NCBI RefSeq assembly: GCF_036014115.1 | Contig: NZ_CP107913.1 | Coordinates: forward strand, 7,495,501 to 7,559,500 | Origin: Streptomyces sp. NBC_00448 | Lineage (GTDB): Bacteria > Actinomycetota > Actinomycetes > Streptomycetales > Streptomycetaceae | Length of the DNA: 64,000 nt | Direction of reading: 5' to 3' | Shown here: piece after piece, positions 35,892 to 44,585 of the stretch | Numbering within the stretch: position 1 is the first letter of the stretch | Layout: each line of letters opens with the position of its first letter | Made by a program: the position numbers and the translations under genes | Notes under the pieces: generated by a model | Database searches by the model: none | Told to the model about the DNA's origin: nothing | What the model saw: the letters and a program-made list of their open reading frames with translations, nothing else

Positions 35892-37166
35892 TCACCCCCG
35901 CTCCGCGAGCACCGCCGGGGCCAGCGAGTGGGGGAGCAGTTCCCCCTCGCGGACCGGCCGCAGCACCTCCACGCGTACCCCGTCGGCGAAACGATACGGC
36001 CGGTGCGCCAGCACGCCCGCGAGGGTGCGGCGCAGCCGCGACATCTCCGCGCGGACGGTCACCGTACGGCTCGGGTCGCCGAAGAGGTCCGCGGCGAGCT
36101 GCGCCGCGCTGCGCCCGCCCGGGTGCAGCGCCAGCACGAACAGCAGCTCGGCATGGCGCGGGCTGAGCTGCTGCGTCCAGCTGCCGGCCGGCCCGTGCAC
36201 GGTCACCTCGCTGCCCTGCGCCCCGCTCACATCGAGCACCACGCGGTTCCCGGCCGCCGGCCGCTCCCGGGCGCTCACCCGGATCAGCCAGCCGCCCGGC
36301 AGCGGGTCCAGCTCGCACAGCCCCAGCGCCGGCAGCCACGCCTGCCCGGGCCGTACCTGCACGGGCAGCGCGACCCGGTCCGTGCCGGCCATCCCGGTCA
36401 CCGCCGCCGTCCACCCGTTCCGGTCCACGGCCAGCGCCTGCCCGGAGATCCGGGTCAGCAGCGGCGCCGCCACCGACCGCAGCCGCTCCACCGCCTCCCA
36501 GTGCCGCGCCCGCAGTTCGCCCTCCGCGACCCGGGCCACCGCCGACACCAGCGCCAGCGTGCTCGGATGGGCCCGGGTGGCGGGACCGCTTATGTCCACC
36601 ACGCCCAGCAACCGGCCGTCGCGCGGGTCGTGCAGCGGCGCGGCCGCGCAGGTCCAGTGGTGCAGGGTGCGGACGAAGTGCTCGGCCGAGTGCACCTGCA
36701 ACGGGGTACGGGTGACCAGCGCGGTGCCGATCGCGTTGGTGCCCACCGAGCCCTCGGCCCAGGACGCGCCCTCGGCGAAGCCCAGCCGGTCGGCGCTCTT
36801 GCTGAGCGCGAGGTTGCCGTCGCGCCACAGCACCCGGCCCTCGGCGTCGGTGACCACCATGATGTGCCGGTCCGCGTTCGCGACCGAGACCAGGCCGTCG
36901 CGCAGGCTCGGCAGGATGTCCGCGAGCGGGGTGGACCGCCGGCGCTGCTCGACGTCGTCGGTGCTCAGGATGCGGTCGGGCTCTCCGATGTCGGGGTCCA
37001 CGCCCAGCCGCAGCATCCGCGTCCACGACTCGCCGATCACCGTGCGCGGTGCCGTGCACGGTGCCTGACCGGCCAGGGCGGCCTCCCGTGCCGACGCCAG
37101 CAGGCGCTCCGAGGTCCGCTCTCCGGTGCCGGCCGACCGCACCGCACCGATCCGAAGGTGTGCCAT
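35892..37166 (-). CDS. GAF-domain transcriptional regulator with OmpR-like C-terminal domain
   Basis: 424 residues from the ATG at 37166 (MAHLRIG), with GGGGGCGAG immediately upstream. A GAF domain (about residues 75-220) has GYRILWRDGN-like GRVLWRDGNLALSKSADRLG, GTNAIGTALVTRTPLQVHSA and HHWTCAAAPLHDPRDGRLLG, the acetoin-catabolism-regulator-type GAF. The C-terminal part (about 335-410: LSPRHAELLFVLALHPGGRS, TVTVRAEMSRLRRTLAGVL) is a winged helix. There is no sigma54 AAA+ domain, so it is the actinobacterial short form. Members often control aldehyde or alcohol dehydrogenases; none is adjacent. A palindrome upstream may be its own operator. Confidence 0.82.
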   Translation of the reverse strand: MAHLRIGAVRSAGTGERTSERLLASAREAALAGQAPCTAPRTVIGESWTRMLRLGVDPDIGEPDRILSTDDVEQRRRSTPLADILPSLRDGLVSVANADRHIMVVTDAEGRVLWRDGNLALSKSADRLGFAEGASWAEGSVGTNAIGTALVTRTPLQVHSAEHFVRTLHHWTCAAAPLHDPRDGRLLGVVDISGPATRAHPSTLALVSAVARVAEGELRARHWEAVERLRSVAAPLLTRISGQALAVDRNGWTAAVTGMAGTDRVALPVQVRPGQAWLPALGLCELDPLPGGWLIRVSARERPAAGNRVVLDVSGAQGSEVTVHGPAGSWTQQLSPRHAELLFVLALHPGGRSAAQLAADLFGDPSRTVTVRAEMSRLRRTLAGVLAHRPYRFADGVRVEVLRPVREGELLPHSLAPAVLAERG

Positions 37167-37260
37167 CTCGCCCCCGCTCAGCCCCGTTGCCGTGTTCCGG
37201 TGGTCGGTGCGCCCGCGTAGCCGCGGCCACCGGGCGCACCGGGGCCGCGTGCAACCTTCT

Positions 37261-37271
37261 GCAACGGTTGC
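37261..37271. promoter_or_regulatory. GCAAC-G-GTTGC palindrome upstream of the GAF regulator
   Basis: A perfect 5-1-5 inverted repeat 95 nt upstream of the regulator start, with an extra GCAAC half-site 10 nt away (37251-37255). The surrounding gap (37167-37542) holds no gene; it also has imperfect 30-bp direct repeats at 37432-37514. Confidence 0.4.
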
Positions 37272-37542
37272 GAGCCTACGCGAATTCGACCGACAGTGAC
37301 GGCACGTCACCGACCCCGCACAGGTCCAACTCGCGGTCGGTGGAGCCCCGTCGGGTACGGGCCGTGTACTGGGGGTGGTGCCGAGTCGGCGCGGTGCCAC
37401 CCCCACCGGCCGGACCGGCGCCCGCCCGCCCGGGTGCCCTCGCGGCTGTCCTCACTTCGTGGGTGCCCTCGTGGGTGTCCTCCCTTGCTCCGCAGGTGCC
37501 GTCGTGGGGGTCCCTGCTCCCCGGGCGACTCCCCGGTCACCC

Positions 37543-39198
37543 TCACCCCTCCACCGGCCTGGCCCGGTCCACCAGCGCCGCCAGATCGACCGAGCGCGGC
37601 AGCGTGCCGAACGTCGCGCCCCAGTCCCGGCCCAGCCGCGACGCGCAGAACGCGTCGGCCACCGGCGCGGGCGCGAACCGCACCAGCAGCGAGCCCTGGA
37701 AGACCAGCACCATCCGCTCCACGACCCGCCGGGCCCGCGCCTCGATGCCCTCCAGGTCGGCGAGGTCGGAGAGCAGGTCCTTCACCGCGGTGTCCAGCCG
37801 GTGGTCCGCGCCGTGCGCGAGCCCGATCTCCGCGAGGAAGGCGTCCACCGCCTGCGGCTCGCGCTGGAGCACCCGCAGCACGTCGAGCGCCTGCACGTTG
37901 CCGGAGCCCTCCCACACCGAGTTCAGCGGCGACTCCCGGAAGATCCGCGGCATGCCGGACTCCTCCACGTAGCCGTTGCCGCCCAGGCACTCCAGCGCCT
38001 CGACGGCCACCGACGGGCACCGCTTGGTGACCCAGAACTTGGTGACCGCCACCGCGAGCCGGCGCAGCGCGCGTTCCCGCGGGGTGTCCGTGTCGTACGC
38101 CGCCGCCAGCCGCAGCACCGCGGTGGTGGCCGCCTCCGACTCCAGCGCCAGGTCGGCCAGGACGTTGCGCATCAGCGGCTTGTCGATCAGCGGCCCGCCG
38201 AACGCGCTGCGGTAGGTGGCGTGGTGCACCGCCTGCGCGACCGCCTGCCGCATCAGCGCGGCCGAACCCAGCGCGCAGTCCAGCCGGGTGGCGGCCACCA
38301 TCTCGATGATCGTGGCGATCCCGCGACCCTCCTCGCCGACCCGGCGTGCCCAGGTGCCGGCGAACTCCACCTCGGAGGAGGCGTTGGAGCGGTTGCCGAG
38401 CTTGTCCTTCAGCCGCTGGATCGCGAAGACGTTGCGGGTGCCGTCGTCCAGCACCCGCGGCACCAGGAAGCAGGTCAGCCGGTCCTGGTCCCGGTCTGGC
38501 GCCGGCACCTGCGCCAGCACCAGGAAGCCGTCCGACATCGGCGCCGAGCAGAACCACTTGTGCCCGGTGAGGGTGTAACTGCCGTCCTCCGCGAGCGGCC
38601 GCGCGGTGGTGGTGTTCGAGCGGACGTCGGAGCCGCCCTGCTTCTCGGTCATGCCCATCCCGAACAGCGCGCCCGGCTTCTGCCCGGGGGCGACCAGCCG
38701 GTGGTCGTAGACGTGCGAGCCGAGCCGCGGCTCCCACTCGGCGGCCAGCTCCGGGTCGGTGCGCAGCGCGGGCACCGCGGCGTGCGTCATCGACACCGGG
38801 CAGCCGTGCCCGGCCTCGGCCTGGGTCCACACCATGAACCCCGCGGCCCGCCGCAGATGGCCCTGGGGCCGCGACCAGGCGTCGGTCAGGCCCGAGGAGA
38901 CCGCGTGGCCCAGCAGCCGGTGCCAGGCCGGATGGAAGTCCACCTCGTCGATCCGGTTGCCGTACCGGTCGTGGGTGCGCAGCACAGGGGTGCAGGTGTT
39001 CGCCTCCTCGCCCCACCGCTGCGCCTGAGCGGAACCCGCGGCCTTGCCCAGGTCGCTCAACTCGTCGGTGATCTCCGCCAGCCGCACCGGGTCCGCGTGC
39101 CGCGCCACACCTTCGGCGAGCGCGCGGTCGGTGCTGTACACGTCATGGCCGACCAGGGGCGGCACCTGGTTCGTGACCGTGTGAGTGGGGGCAGTCAT
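37543..39198 (-). CDS. Acyl-CoA dehydrogenase, AidB-like
   Basis: 551 residues from the ATG at 39198. FAD acyl-CoA dehydrogenase fold: MTHAAVPALRTDPELAAEW (N-terminal helical domain), GMTEKQGGSDVRSNTTTA and LTGHKWFCSAPMSDGFLVLA (flavin-binding beta domain), VECLGGNGYVEESGMPRIFR-type block EALECLGGNGYVEESGMPRI in the C-terminal domain, ending with a 90-residue extension. The MTEKQGGSDVR and C-terminal extension are as in AidB of the alkylation response. The catalytic Glu of short-chain enzymes is not apparent, so activity on acyl-CoA is uncertain. A -10-like TACGTT lies 8 nt before the start, so the mRNA may be leaderless. Confidence 0.9.
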   Translation of the reverse strand: MTAPTHTVTNQVPPLVGHDVYSTDRALAEGVARHADPVRLAEITDELSDLGKAAGSAQAQRWGEEANTCTPVLRTHDRYGNRIDEVDFHPAWHRLLGHAVSSGLTDAWSRPQGHLRRAAGFMVWTQAEAGHGCPVSMTHAAVPALRTDPELAAEWEPRLGSHVYDHRLVAPGQKPGALFGMGMTEKQGGSDVRSNTTTARPLAEDGSYTLTGHKWFCSAPMSDGFLVLAQVPAPDRDQDRLTCFLVPRVLDDGTRNVFAIQRLKDKLGNRSNASSEVEFAGTWARRVGEEGRGIATIIEMVAATRLDCALGSAALMRQAVAQAVHHATYRSAFGGPLIDKPLMRNVLADLALESEAATTAVLRLAAAYDTDTPRERALRRLAVAVTKFWVTKRCPSVAVEALECLGGNGYVEESGMPRIFRESPLNSVWEGSGNVQALDVLRVLQREPQAVDAFLAEIGLAHGADHRLDTAVKDLLSDLADLEGIEARARRVVERMVLVFQGSLLVRFAPAPVADAFCASRLGRDWGATFGTLPRSVDLAALVDRARPVEG

Positions 39199-39216
39199 GC
39201 CAGCTAACGTAAGGGG

Positions 39217-40560
39217 GTGCAAGCAGCAGACGAAAGAAGCCATCGGCGTCCGGGTCGGTGGCGAAGGGCCCGCGCGCTGTACCGGAATGTCTCCAAACGC
39301 CGGATGGCCTGGCTGCTGCTCAAGGACACCGTGGACTCCTGCATGGAGTACCGCGTCACCGGACTCGCCGCCGAGGCGGCCTTCTTCGTGCTGCTGTCGC
39401 TGCCGCCGCTGCTGCTCGGGCTGGTCGGCGCGCTCGGCTACGTCGACACCGTGGTCGGCCTCGACACGATCGACCACATCCGGCACAACATCCTCAAGGC
39501 GTCCTCGACGGTGCTCTCCGACAAGGGCGTCAACCAGCTGGTCAAGCCGCTGGTGGACGACGTCTTCCACGGCCGCCGGCCGGACCTGATCTCCATCGGC
39601 TTCCTGATCGCCCTGTGGTCGGGCTCCCGCGCCGTCAACGTCTTCGTCGACACCATCACCATCATGTACGGCCTGGAGGGCCGCCGCGGCATCGTCCGCA
39701 CCCGGCTGATGTCCCTGCTGCTGTACGTGGCCGCGCTGCTGGTCGGCGCGGCCGTGCTGCCGCTGGTCGTGGTCGGGCCCGGCACGCTGACCCGGTACCT
39801 GCCCGGGGGCAGCGCGACCGAGCACATCCTGTACTGGCCGGCCGCGCTGTTCGCCTCGATCGCCTTCCTCACCACGCTGTACCACGTCTCGGTGCCGGTC
39901 AGATCGCCCTGGTACGAGGACGTGCCCGGCGCACTGGTGGCCCTGCTGATGTGGGTGCTCGGCAGCTTCGTGCTGCGGATCTACCTCACCCACGCCGTCG
40001 AGGGGCACACGATCTACGGCTCGCTGGCCGCGCCCGTCGCGGTGCTGCTGTGGATAGGTGTGTCCGCGTTCGCGGTCCTGGTCGGCGCGGCGGTCAACGC
40101 GGCCGTGGACCGGGTGTGGCCCTCGGTCGCCACCTCCGCGGCCCGCGAGGAGAACGCCCGGCTGCGGGAGGCCGCCGCGGAGGCCGTGGTGGCTCGCGCG
40201 GCCGCCCGCCGGGCCCGGCACGCGGCGCCGAGCACCGACGAGGAGGAAGAGCGCGAGGCGCAGTTGCCGCCGGCGGAGTACCCGGAGCGCTGGGCCGACT
40301 TCCACCCGCACCTGGACATCCGGGCCCGGTTGCGGCCCAGCCGCCCCGGCGCCACCCCGCGCCGCCGCCCGCCGGCGCCCGACGCCCGTGACTATCCGGG
40401 CGAGGCGCCGCCCCCCGTGGCCCCGCCGACCCCGCAGTCCCTGTCCGCGGCCCCGCCCGCTCCGCGCGTGCCGCCGCCCCCGCCGCCCTTGCCGCCCCTT
40501 CCGCCGGTGAACCCCCGGTACCCGCGTCCCCGGGGCGACGGCGGGCCGCCCGCCGGATGA
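39217..40560 (+). CDS. YihY/BrkB family membrane protein
   Basis: 447 residues from the GTG at 39217, preceded by AAGGGGG. Six transmembrane segments (about residues 45-300) carry the family signature: GLAAEAAFFVLLSLPPLLLG, FLIALWSGSRAVNVFVDTIT, LLYVAALLVGAAVLPLVVV, ALVALLMWVLGSFVLRIYLT and APVAVLLWIGVSAFAVLVGA. The C-terminal 120 residues are charged, then Pro-rich and presumably cytoplasmic. Formerly called ribonuclease BN, the family is now viewed as inner-membrane proteins of unknown role. Only 18 nt separates its start from the divergent acyl-CoA dehydrogenase start. Confidence 0.88.
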   Translation: MQAADERSHRRPGRWRRARALYRNVSKRRMAWLLLKDTVDSCMEYRVTGLAAEAAFFVLLSLPPLLLGLVGALGYVDTVVGLDTIDHIRHNILKASSTVLSDKGVNQLVKPLVDDVFHGRRPDLISIGFLIALWSGSRAVNVFVDTITIMYGLEGRRGIVRTRLMSLLLYVAALLVGAAVLPLVVVGPGTLTRYLPGGSATEHILYWPAALFASIAFLTTLYHVSVPVRSPWYEDVPGALVALLMWVLGSFVLRIYLTHAVEGHTIYGSLAAPVAVLLWIGVSAFAVLVGAAVNAAVDRVWPSVATSAAREENARLREAAAEAVVARAAARRARHAAPSTDEEEEREAQLPPAEYPERWADFHPHLDIRARLRPSRPGATPRRRPPAPDARDYPGEAPPPVAPPTPQSLSAAPPAPRVPPPPPPLPPLPPVNPRYPRPRGDGGPPAG

Positions 40561-40587
40561 CCGGCGCGGCCGGGCGACAATGGAGGG

Positions 40588-41265
40588 GTGTACAGCGAGT
40601 GGGCGCACCCGGTCGCCGGGGTCACCGTGTGGTCGCGGACGGACGGCGGCGGTGAGTACCGCGTGCTGCCCGACGGCTGCATGGACCTGATCTGGCACGA
40701 CGGCACTCTCCTGGTCGCCGGCCCCGACACCGCGGCCCACGCCGCGCAGGACCGGCCGGGCGCCGCCTACGCCGGACTGCGCTTCGCGCCGGGCGCGGGC
40801 CCGGGGCTGCTGGGCGTGCCCGCGCGCGAGATGCGGGACCTGCGGGTGCCGCTGGCGGACCTGTGGCCCGGGGCACGGGCCCGGCAGCTGGCCGAGCGCG
40901 CCGGGGACGATCCGGTGGCGGTGCTGGAGCGGTGGGTCTCGCTCCGCACCCGCGAGGTGGGCCCGGCCGACCCGTTGCCGCGCCGGGTGGCCGGGGCGCT
41001 GGCGGCAGGGCGTACGGTCGCGGAGGTGGCCGGCCGGACCGGCCTGGGGGAGCGGCAGTTGCGGCGCCGCTGCGAGGCTGCGTTCGGGTACGGGCCGAAG
41101 ACGCTGGCGCGCGTCCTCCGCCTCCAGCGGGCGCTGGAACTCGCCCGCGCGGGCACGCCCTTCGCCGACGTGGCCGCGGAAGCCGGCTACGCCGACCAGC
41201 CGCACCTCTCCCGCGAGGTGCGCGCGCTGGCCGGCGTGCCGCTGGGCGAACTGGTCAGGAGGTAG
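40588..41265 (+). CDS. AraC family transcriptional regulator
   Basis: 225 residues. The N-terminal sensing part (about 1-95) begins YSEWAHPVAGVTVWSR and has VLPDGCMDLIWHDG, the DUF6597-type domain. The C-terminal AraC double helix-turn-helix (about 130-222) reads VAEVAGRTGLGERQLRRRCE and FADVAAEAGYADQPHLSREV. The start GTG at 40588 lies 6 nt after a GACAAT -10-like box (40576-40581), so the transcript is probably leaderless, and GGAGGG lies too close to the start to be a normal ribosome-binding site. It overlaps the convergent VOC gene by 11 nt. Confidence 0.88.
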   Translation: MYSEWAHPVAGVTVWSRTDGGGEYRVLPDGCMDLIWHDGTLLVAGPDTAAHAAQDRPGAAYAGLRFAPGAGPGLLGVPAREMRDLRVPLADLWPGARARQLAERAGDDPVAVLERWVSLRTREVGPADPLPRRVAGALAAGRTVAEVAGRTGLGERQLRRRCEAAFGYGPKTLARVLRLQRALELARAGTPFADVAAEAGYADQPHLSREVRALAGVPLGELVRR

Positions 41266-41680
41266 CGCCCGTGGCGACCGAGGGCAGCGCCGCGAACAGC
41301 TCCACCGTGTTGCCGTCCGGGTCGTGGACGACGGCGTACCGCTGGCCCCAGAAGGCGTCCCACGGCTTGAGGTGACCCTCGTGACCCGCGTCCGTCAGCT
41401 CGCCGTAGCAGGCGTCCACCCCTTCGGGACTCGCGCAGTCGAAGGCGAGCGCCACCCGCGCCCCGACCGCCGGCGTCCGCCCCGGGTCGAACGAGCGCAC
41501 CGTCTCCACGGTGTCCCACGCCACCCGCAACCCCCCGGGCAGCACCACCTCCACATGCGGCTGCCCGTCGGCGTCATCCGGCGACTCCAGCCCGAGCCTG
41601 CGGTAGAACGCCAGCGATGCGGCCATGTCGGCGACGGTGAGCGAGACCAGGTCGAGGCGAGGCGTGATGTGTGCGTTCAT
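41255..41680 (-). CDS. VOC superfamily (glyoxalase-like) protein
   Basis: 141 residues from the ATG at 41680 (MNAHITPRLDLVSLTVADMA). Two beta-alpha-beta-beta-beta halves: LAFYRRLGLESPDDADG and the C-terminal GHLKPWDAFWGQRYAVVHDP, DPDGNTVELFAALP with a metal-ligand Glu. Family spans glyoxalase I, dioxygenases and antibiotic-binding proteins; nothing here narrows it. Overlaps the AraC gene tail to tail. Confidence 0.88.
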   Translation of the reverse strand: MNAHITPRLDLVSLTVADMAASLAFYRRLGLESPDDADGQPHVEVVLPGGLRVAWDTVETVRSFDPGRTPAVGARVALAFDCASPEGVDACYGELTDAGHEGHLKPWDAFWGQRYAVVHDPDGNTVELFAALPSVATGATS

Positions 41681-41793
41681 GCCACCCACGCTAGGCGCCG
41701 CCCCCGAGGCGAGTCTTGAACGAAACGGACACCGCGACGGCCGCGCCCCTTGGCAGGGTGACTCTCCTTTCACGGAGGAGCCGCACGAACCGA

Positions 41794-41822
41794 GGGACGC
41801 GGGGAACTGCGCGACCAGCCAC
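41794..41822. repeat. Copy of the GCGGGGAACTGCGCGAC dispersed repeat
   Basis: GGGACGCGGGGAACTGCGCG followed by ACCAGCCAC matches the right arm of the palindromic repeat at 20411-20439 with 2 mismatches in 29 bp. It lies between the VOC start and the lyase stop (both minus strand). The long inverted partner seen at 20288 is not obvious here. Confidence 0.75.
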
Positions 41823-41873
41823 CGCCGGCGGTCAGCCGGGAACGAGACCTCAGCCGCGGCGGCGGGTTGCCGT

Positions 41874-43190
41874 TCACCCGCCCGGCACCACCGCCGGGTT
41901 GTCGGCGTTCGTCAGGGTTTCCCAGGCGACGAAGAGGTTGTTCGTGCCTGCGGGGCGGCGGGACTCGGTGAGGGTCTGGGTGTTGGTCATCGCGATGCCC
42001 ATCCGGTTGTGGAGGGCGTTGAAGCCGACCTCGGTGACCGGTCCGAGCCCGAGGTCGAGCTGTCCGCCGCACAGCCAGGACGGGGGCGTGGTGCCCAGTT
42101 CGTACTTCGACTGGAAGCCGAGCGCCTGCCGCAGCCGCTCGCCGACCTGGGGGTAGAGGTCCTGGCCCTGGATCGCCGCGGTCTCGGCGATGTCGGAGAT
42201 GGACGCGATGCCGTACCCGGTGTGGGTGAAGTCGCGGCAGGTCTCCTGGGTCAGACCGTCGACGAAGGTCGACTGGCCCTGCCAGTAACTGATGATCTGC
42301 GCCGAGGTGTTCAGCCCGCTGCCCGGCACGGTCTTGGGCAGCGAACCGTCCGAGGACAGGTAGATGTACGCCGGCACCCGGTTGAGGTAGCGCGCGATCG
42401 CCTTGTCGTAGTCGGACGAGTCGTTCAGGAAGATGGAGATGCCGACCGCGGCCTCCATCATCGTCAGCTCCCAGTTGCCGTTGCTGTTGGAGCCGTTGAT
42501 CACCTCGGGCAGGTAGACGTTGCGCAGCATGTCGGAGAACTTGGCGATGTCCGCCGAGGACCAGCCGTCGTACGTGTAGCGGATGATCTCCGCGGCGCGC
42601 GGCCACACCGAGCCCGCCCAGCCGGTCTGCAGCGGGGCGTTGCTGTTGGTGTGCTCGGTGATGGTCGACGCCCAGGCGTTCATCAGGTCGATGGACTTCT
42701 GCGCGTAGGCGCTGTTGCCGGTGATGTACCAGGCCAGCGCGTCGGTGTACGCGGCGATCGCGTCCTGCCGCTCGTCCGTGCAGCCGTAGTTGGGGTTGGA
42801 GTAGGACCCGCACTCCACGTTGGCGCGCGGCTTGGGGGTGCGGGACAGGGAGGCGTACGAACTCCCGATCATCTGGTCGTACGCGTCCTTCCACGGCTCG
42901 GCGTTCGCCTGCACCTTGCCCTTGACGTAGTCGAGTTGGGGCAGGCTGACCATCACGCCGGGGTGGGTGAAGGTGGTCGGCGCGGCGGCCACGGCGGGGG
43001 CGGCGTGCGCGGCGGGCCTCGCGGCGACGGAGGCCGTGGTGGAGGCGGCGGCGGAGGCGGTGCCGGTACCGGGCAGCGCGGCGACCGCGGTGCCGAGCGC
43101 GGCTGCCGCGGCGACCAGGATCGTGGCGCGCCGGAAGCGTTTCCGGCCGCCGGCCGGCGGGGGAGTGCGGTGCGGGATGCTGTCGCGCAT
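41874..43190 (-). CDS. Secreted alginate-lyase-family protein
   Basis: 438 residues. Signal peptide of about 45 residues with a basic start and GRKRFRRATILVAAAAALG core, then an Ala-rich spacer. The alpha/alpha-barrel alginate_lyase domain (about residues 90-420) has AYTDALAWYITGNSAYAQKS, GWAGSVWPRAAEIIRYTYDG and the conserved SNSNGNWELTMMEAAVGISI (Asn and Trp block), GLTQETCRDFTHTGYGIASI (His block). Secreted polysaccharide lyase or related enzyme; alginate itself is unproven. ATG has AGGAG 5 nt upstream. A GGAAA-type operator lies 62 nt upstream. Confidence 0.82.
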   Translation of the reverse strand: MRDSIPHRTPPPAGGRKRFRRATILVAAAAALGTAVAALPGTGTASAAASTTASVAARPAAHAAPAVAAAPTTFTHPGVMVSLPQLDYVKGKVQANAEPWKDAYDQMIGSSYASLSRTPKPRANVECGSYSNPNYGCTDERQDAIAAYTDALAWYITGNSAYAQKSIDLMNAWASTITEHTNSNAPLQTGWAGSVWPRAAEIIRYTYDGWSSADIAKFSDMLRNVYLPEVINGSNSNGNWELTMMEAAVGISIFLNDSSDYDKAIARYLNRVPAYIYLSSDGSLPKTVPGSGLNTSAQIISYWQGQSTFVDGLTQETCRDFTHTGYGIASISDIAETAAIQGQDLYPQVGERLRQALGFQSKYELGTTPPSWLCGGQLDLGLGPVTEVGFNALHNRMGIAMTNTQTLTESRRPAGTNNLFVAWETLTNADNPAVVPGG

Positions 43191-43251
43191 GGGGGCTCCT
43201 CGGTCCGCGGTGGGGGTGTGGGGGTGCGGGTGCGGGTAGCGGTGCGGGGTA

Positions 43252-43264
43252 AGGAAACTTTCCT
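43252..43264. promoter_or_regulatory. AGGAAA-C-TTTCCT operator upstream of the lyase gene
   Basis: A perfect 6-1-6 palindrome 62-74 nt upstream of the lyase start, AT-rich against a G-rich background. GAAA-N-TTTC motifs are known operators of LacI/ROK-type repressors in front of polysaccharide-degrading genes in actinomycetes. Likely glucose- or oligosaccharide-responsive control; the repressor is not in the window. Confidence 0.55.
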
Positions 43265-43418
43265 GTCCGTGGTACGGGAGGATCGCGCGGTGACGACAGT
43301 GCAGTCAAGGGGCTGAACGAAAGTCAATTGGCTGATCCGGCATGCCCGTTGGGGGTCACGGACTCAAGTGCTGGCCATCGATGTGAACATGGTTCGGACC
43401 TCTGCGGCGCGGGCGCGG

Positions 43419-44585
43419 TCAGGCCGGGTAGGCGTGCGTCTGGGCGGCCTTCACCGACGCCCACACCTCCGCGCCCTCGCGCAGGTCGAGTTCGGCGACC
43501 GCGGGCGCGGTCAGGTCCGCGGCCAGCGGCAGGCCGTCCTCCGCGCCGGCCAGCGCGATCCGGAACTGCGCGCCGTGCGACTCCATGCCGGTGATCCGGG
43601 CCCGCCAGGCGTTGCGCGCGGAGCTGTCGGGGCGCTGCCGGTGCAGGGTGACCGCGCTGGGCGGGAACGCCACGAACGCCGGTCCGGTCAGCTCCTCGGA
43701 GCCGGTCAGCGTGAACCGCGGCCCGACCCGGACCAGATGGCCGTCCGCCTCGCCCCGGTACAGGTTCAGGCCGACCAGCCGCGCGATGTAGTCCGTGCGC
43801 GGGTGGCGGGCGATCTCGGCGGGCGTGCCCTGCTGCACCACGGTGCCGTGCTCGACCACCACCAGCCGGTCGGCGAGCACCATCGCGTCCAGCGGGTCAT
43901 GCGTGACCAGCACCGCGACCGCCTCGAACGCGGCCAGGTGCCGGCGCAGTTCGGCGCGTACGTCCAGCCGGGCGCCGGCGTCCAGGGCGGCCAGCGGCTC
44001 GTCGAGCAGCAGCAGCCGCGGGGCGGTGGCCAGCGCCCGGGCCAGCGCGACCCGCTGGGCCTGGCCGCCGGACAGCCGGCGCGGCTTGACGTGCGCGTGG
44101 TCGGCCAGACCCATCCGGTCCAGCAGGCCGGCGGCGAGCGCGCGCGCCTCGGACCGGGTGGCGCCGTGGCAGCGCGGCCCGAACGCCACGTTGTCCAGGG
44201 CGCTCAGGTGCGGGAAGAGCAGGTAGTCCTGGAAGATCACGCCGACCGGGCGGCGCTCGGGCGCGACCCGCACCCGTCGCTCGGGCTGCTCCAGCACCCG
44301 GCCGTCCAGCCGCAGATGCCCCCGGGTCAGCTCGGTCAGCCCGGCCAGGGCGCGCAGCGACGTGGTCTTGCCGGCGCCGTTCGGGCCGAGCAGCGCCAGC
44401 ACCTCGCCGGGGGCCGCGGACAGTTCCACGTCGAGCCGGAAGGTCCCGCGGTCCACCACGAGACGCGCGTCGAGACCGGTCTCCGCGTCGCCCTCGCCCG
44501 TAGCGCGCTCGCCCGCCCCGTCGCCGTGCTCGCCCGTGCCCGTACCGCGTGCACCCGTGCCCGTACCGCCCTCGCCCGCGCTCAT
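43419..44585 (-). CDS. modC: Molybdate ABC transporter ATP-binding protein
   Basis: 388 residues from the ATG at 44585, which overlaps the modB stop (ATGA). After a Gly/Thr-rich low-complexity N-terminus of about 35 residues: Walker A LLGPNGAGKTTSL, Q-loop VIFQDYLLFPHLS, signature RLSGGQAQRVALARAL, Walker B LLLLDEPLAALD, switch LVTHDPLDAM. The C-terminal TOBE-like domain (about 300-385) starts AFPPSAVTLHRQRPDS. With ModA and ModB it imports molybdate, or tungstate. The N-terminal extension is GTG-repeat-like and not found in most ModC proteins. Confidence 0.9.
   Translation of the reverse strand: MSAGEGGTGTGARGTGTGEHGDGAGERATGEGDAETGLDARLVVDRGTFRLDVELSAAPGEVLALLGPNGAGKTTSLRALAGLTELTRGHLRLDGRVLEQPERRVRVAPERRPVGVIFQDYLLFPHLSALDNVAFGPRCHGATRSEARALAAGLLDRMGLADHAHVKPRRLSGGQAQRVALARALATAPRLLLLDEPLAALDAGARLDVRAELRRHLAAFEAVAVLVTHDPLDAMVLADRLVVVEHGTVVQQGTPAEIARHPRTDYIARLVGLNLYRGEADGHLVRVGPRFTLTGSEELTGPAFVAFPPSAVTLHRQRPDSSARNAWRARITGMESHGAQFRIALAGAEDGLPLAADLTAPAVAELDLREGAEVWASVKAAQTHAYPA

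Noticed and set aside
37432..37514. Imperfect direct repeats with about 30-bp period (GGGTGCCCTCG type)
   Set aside because: The units diverge quickly and lie in a GC-rich spacer; no arm pairing or coding sense, so not reported as a separate finding.
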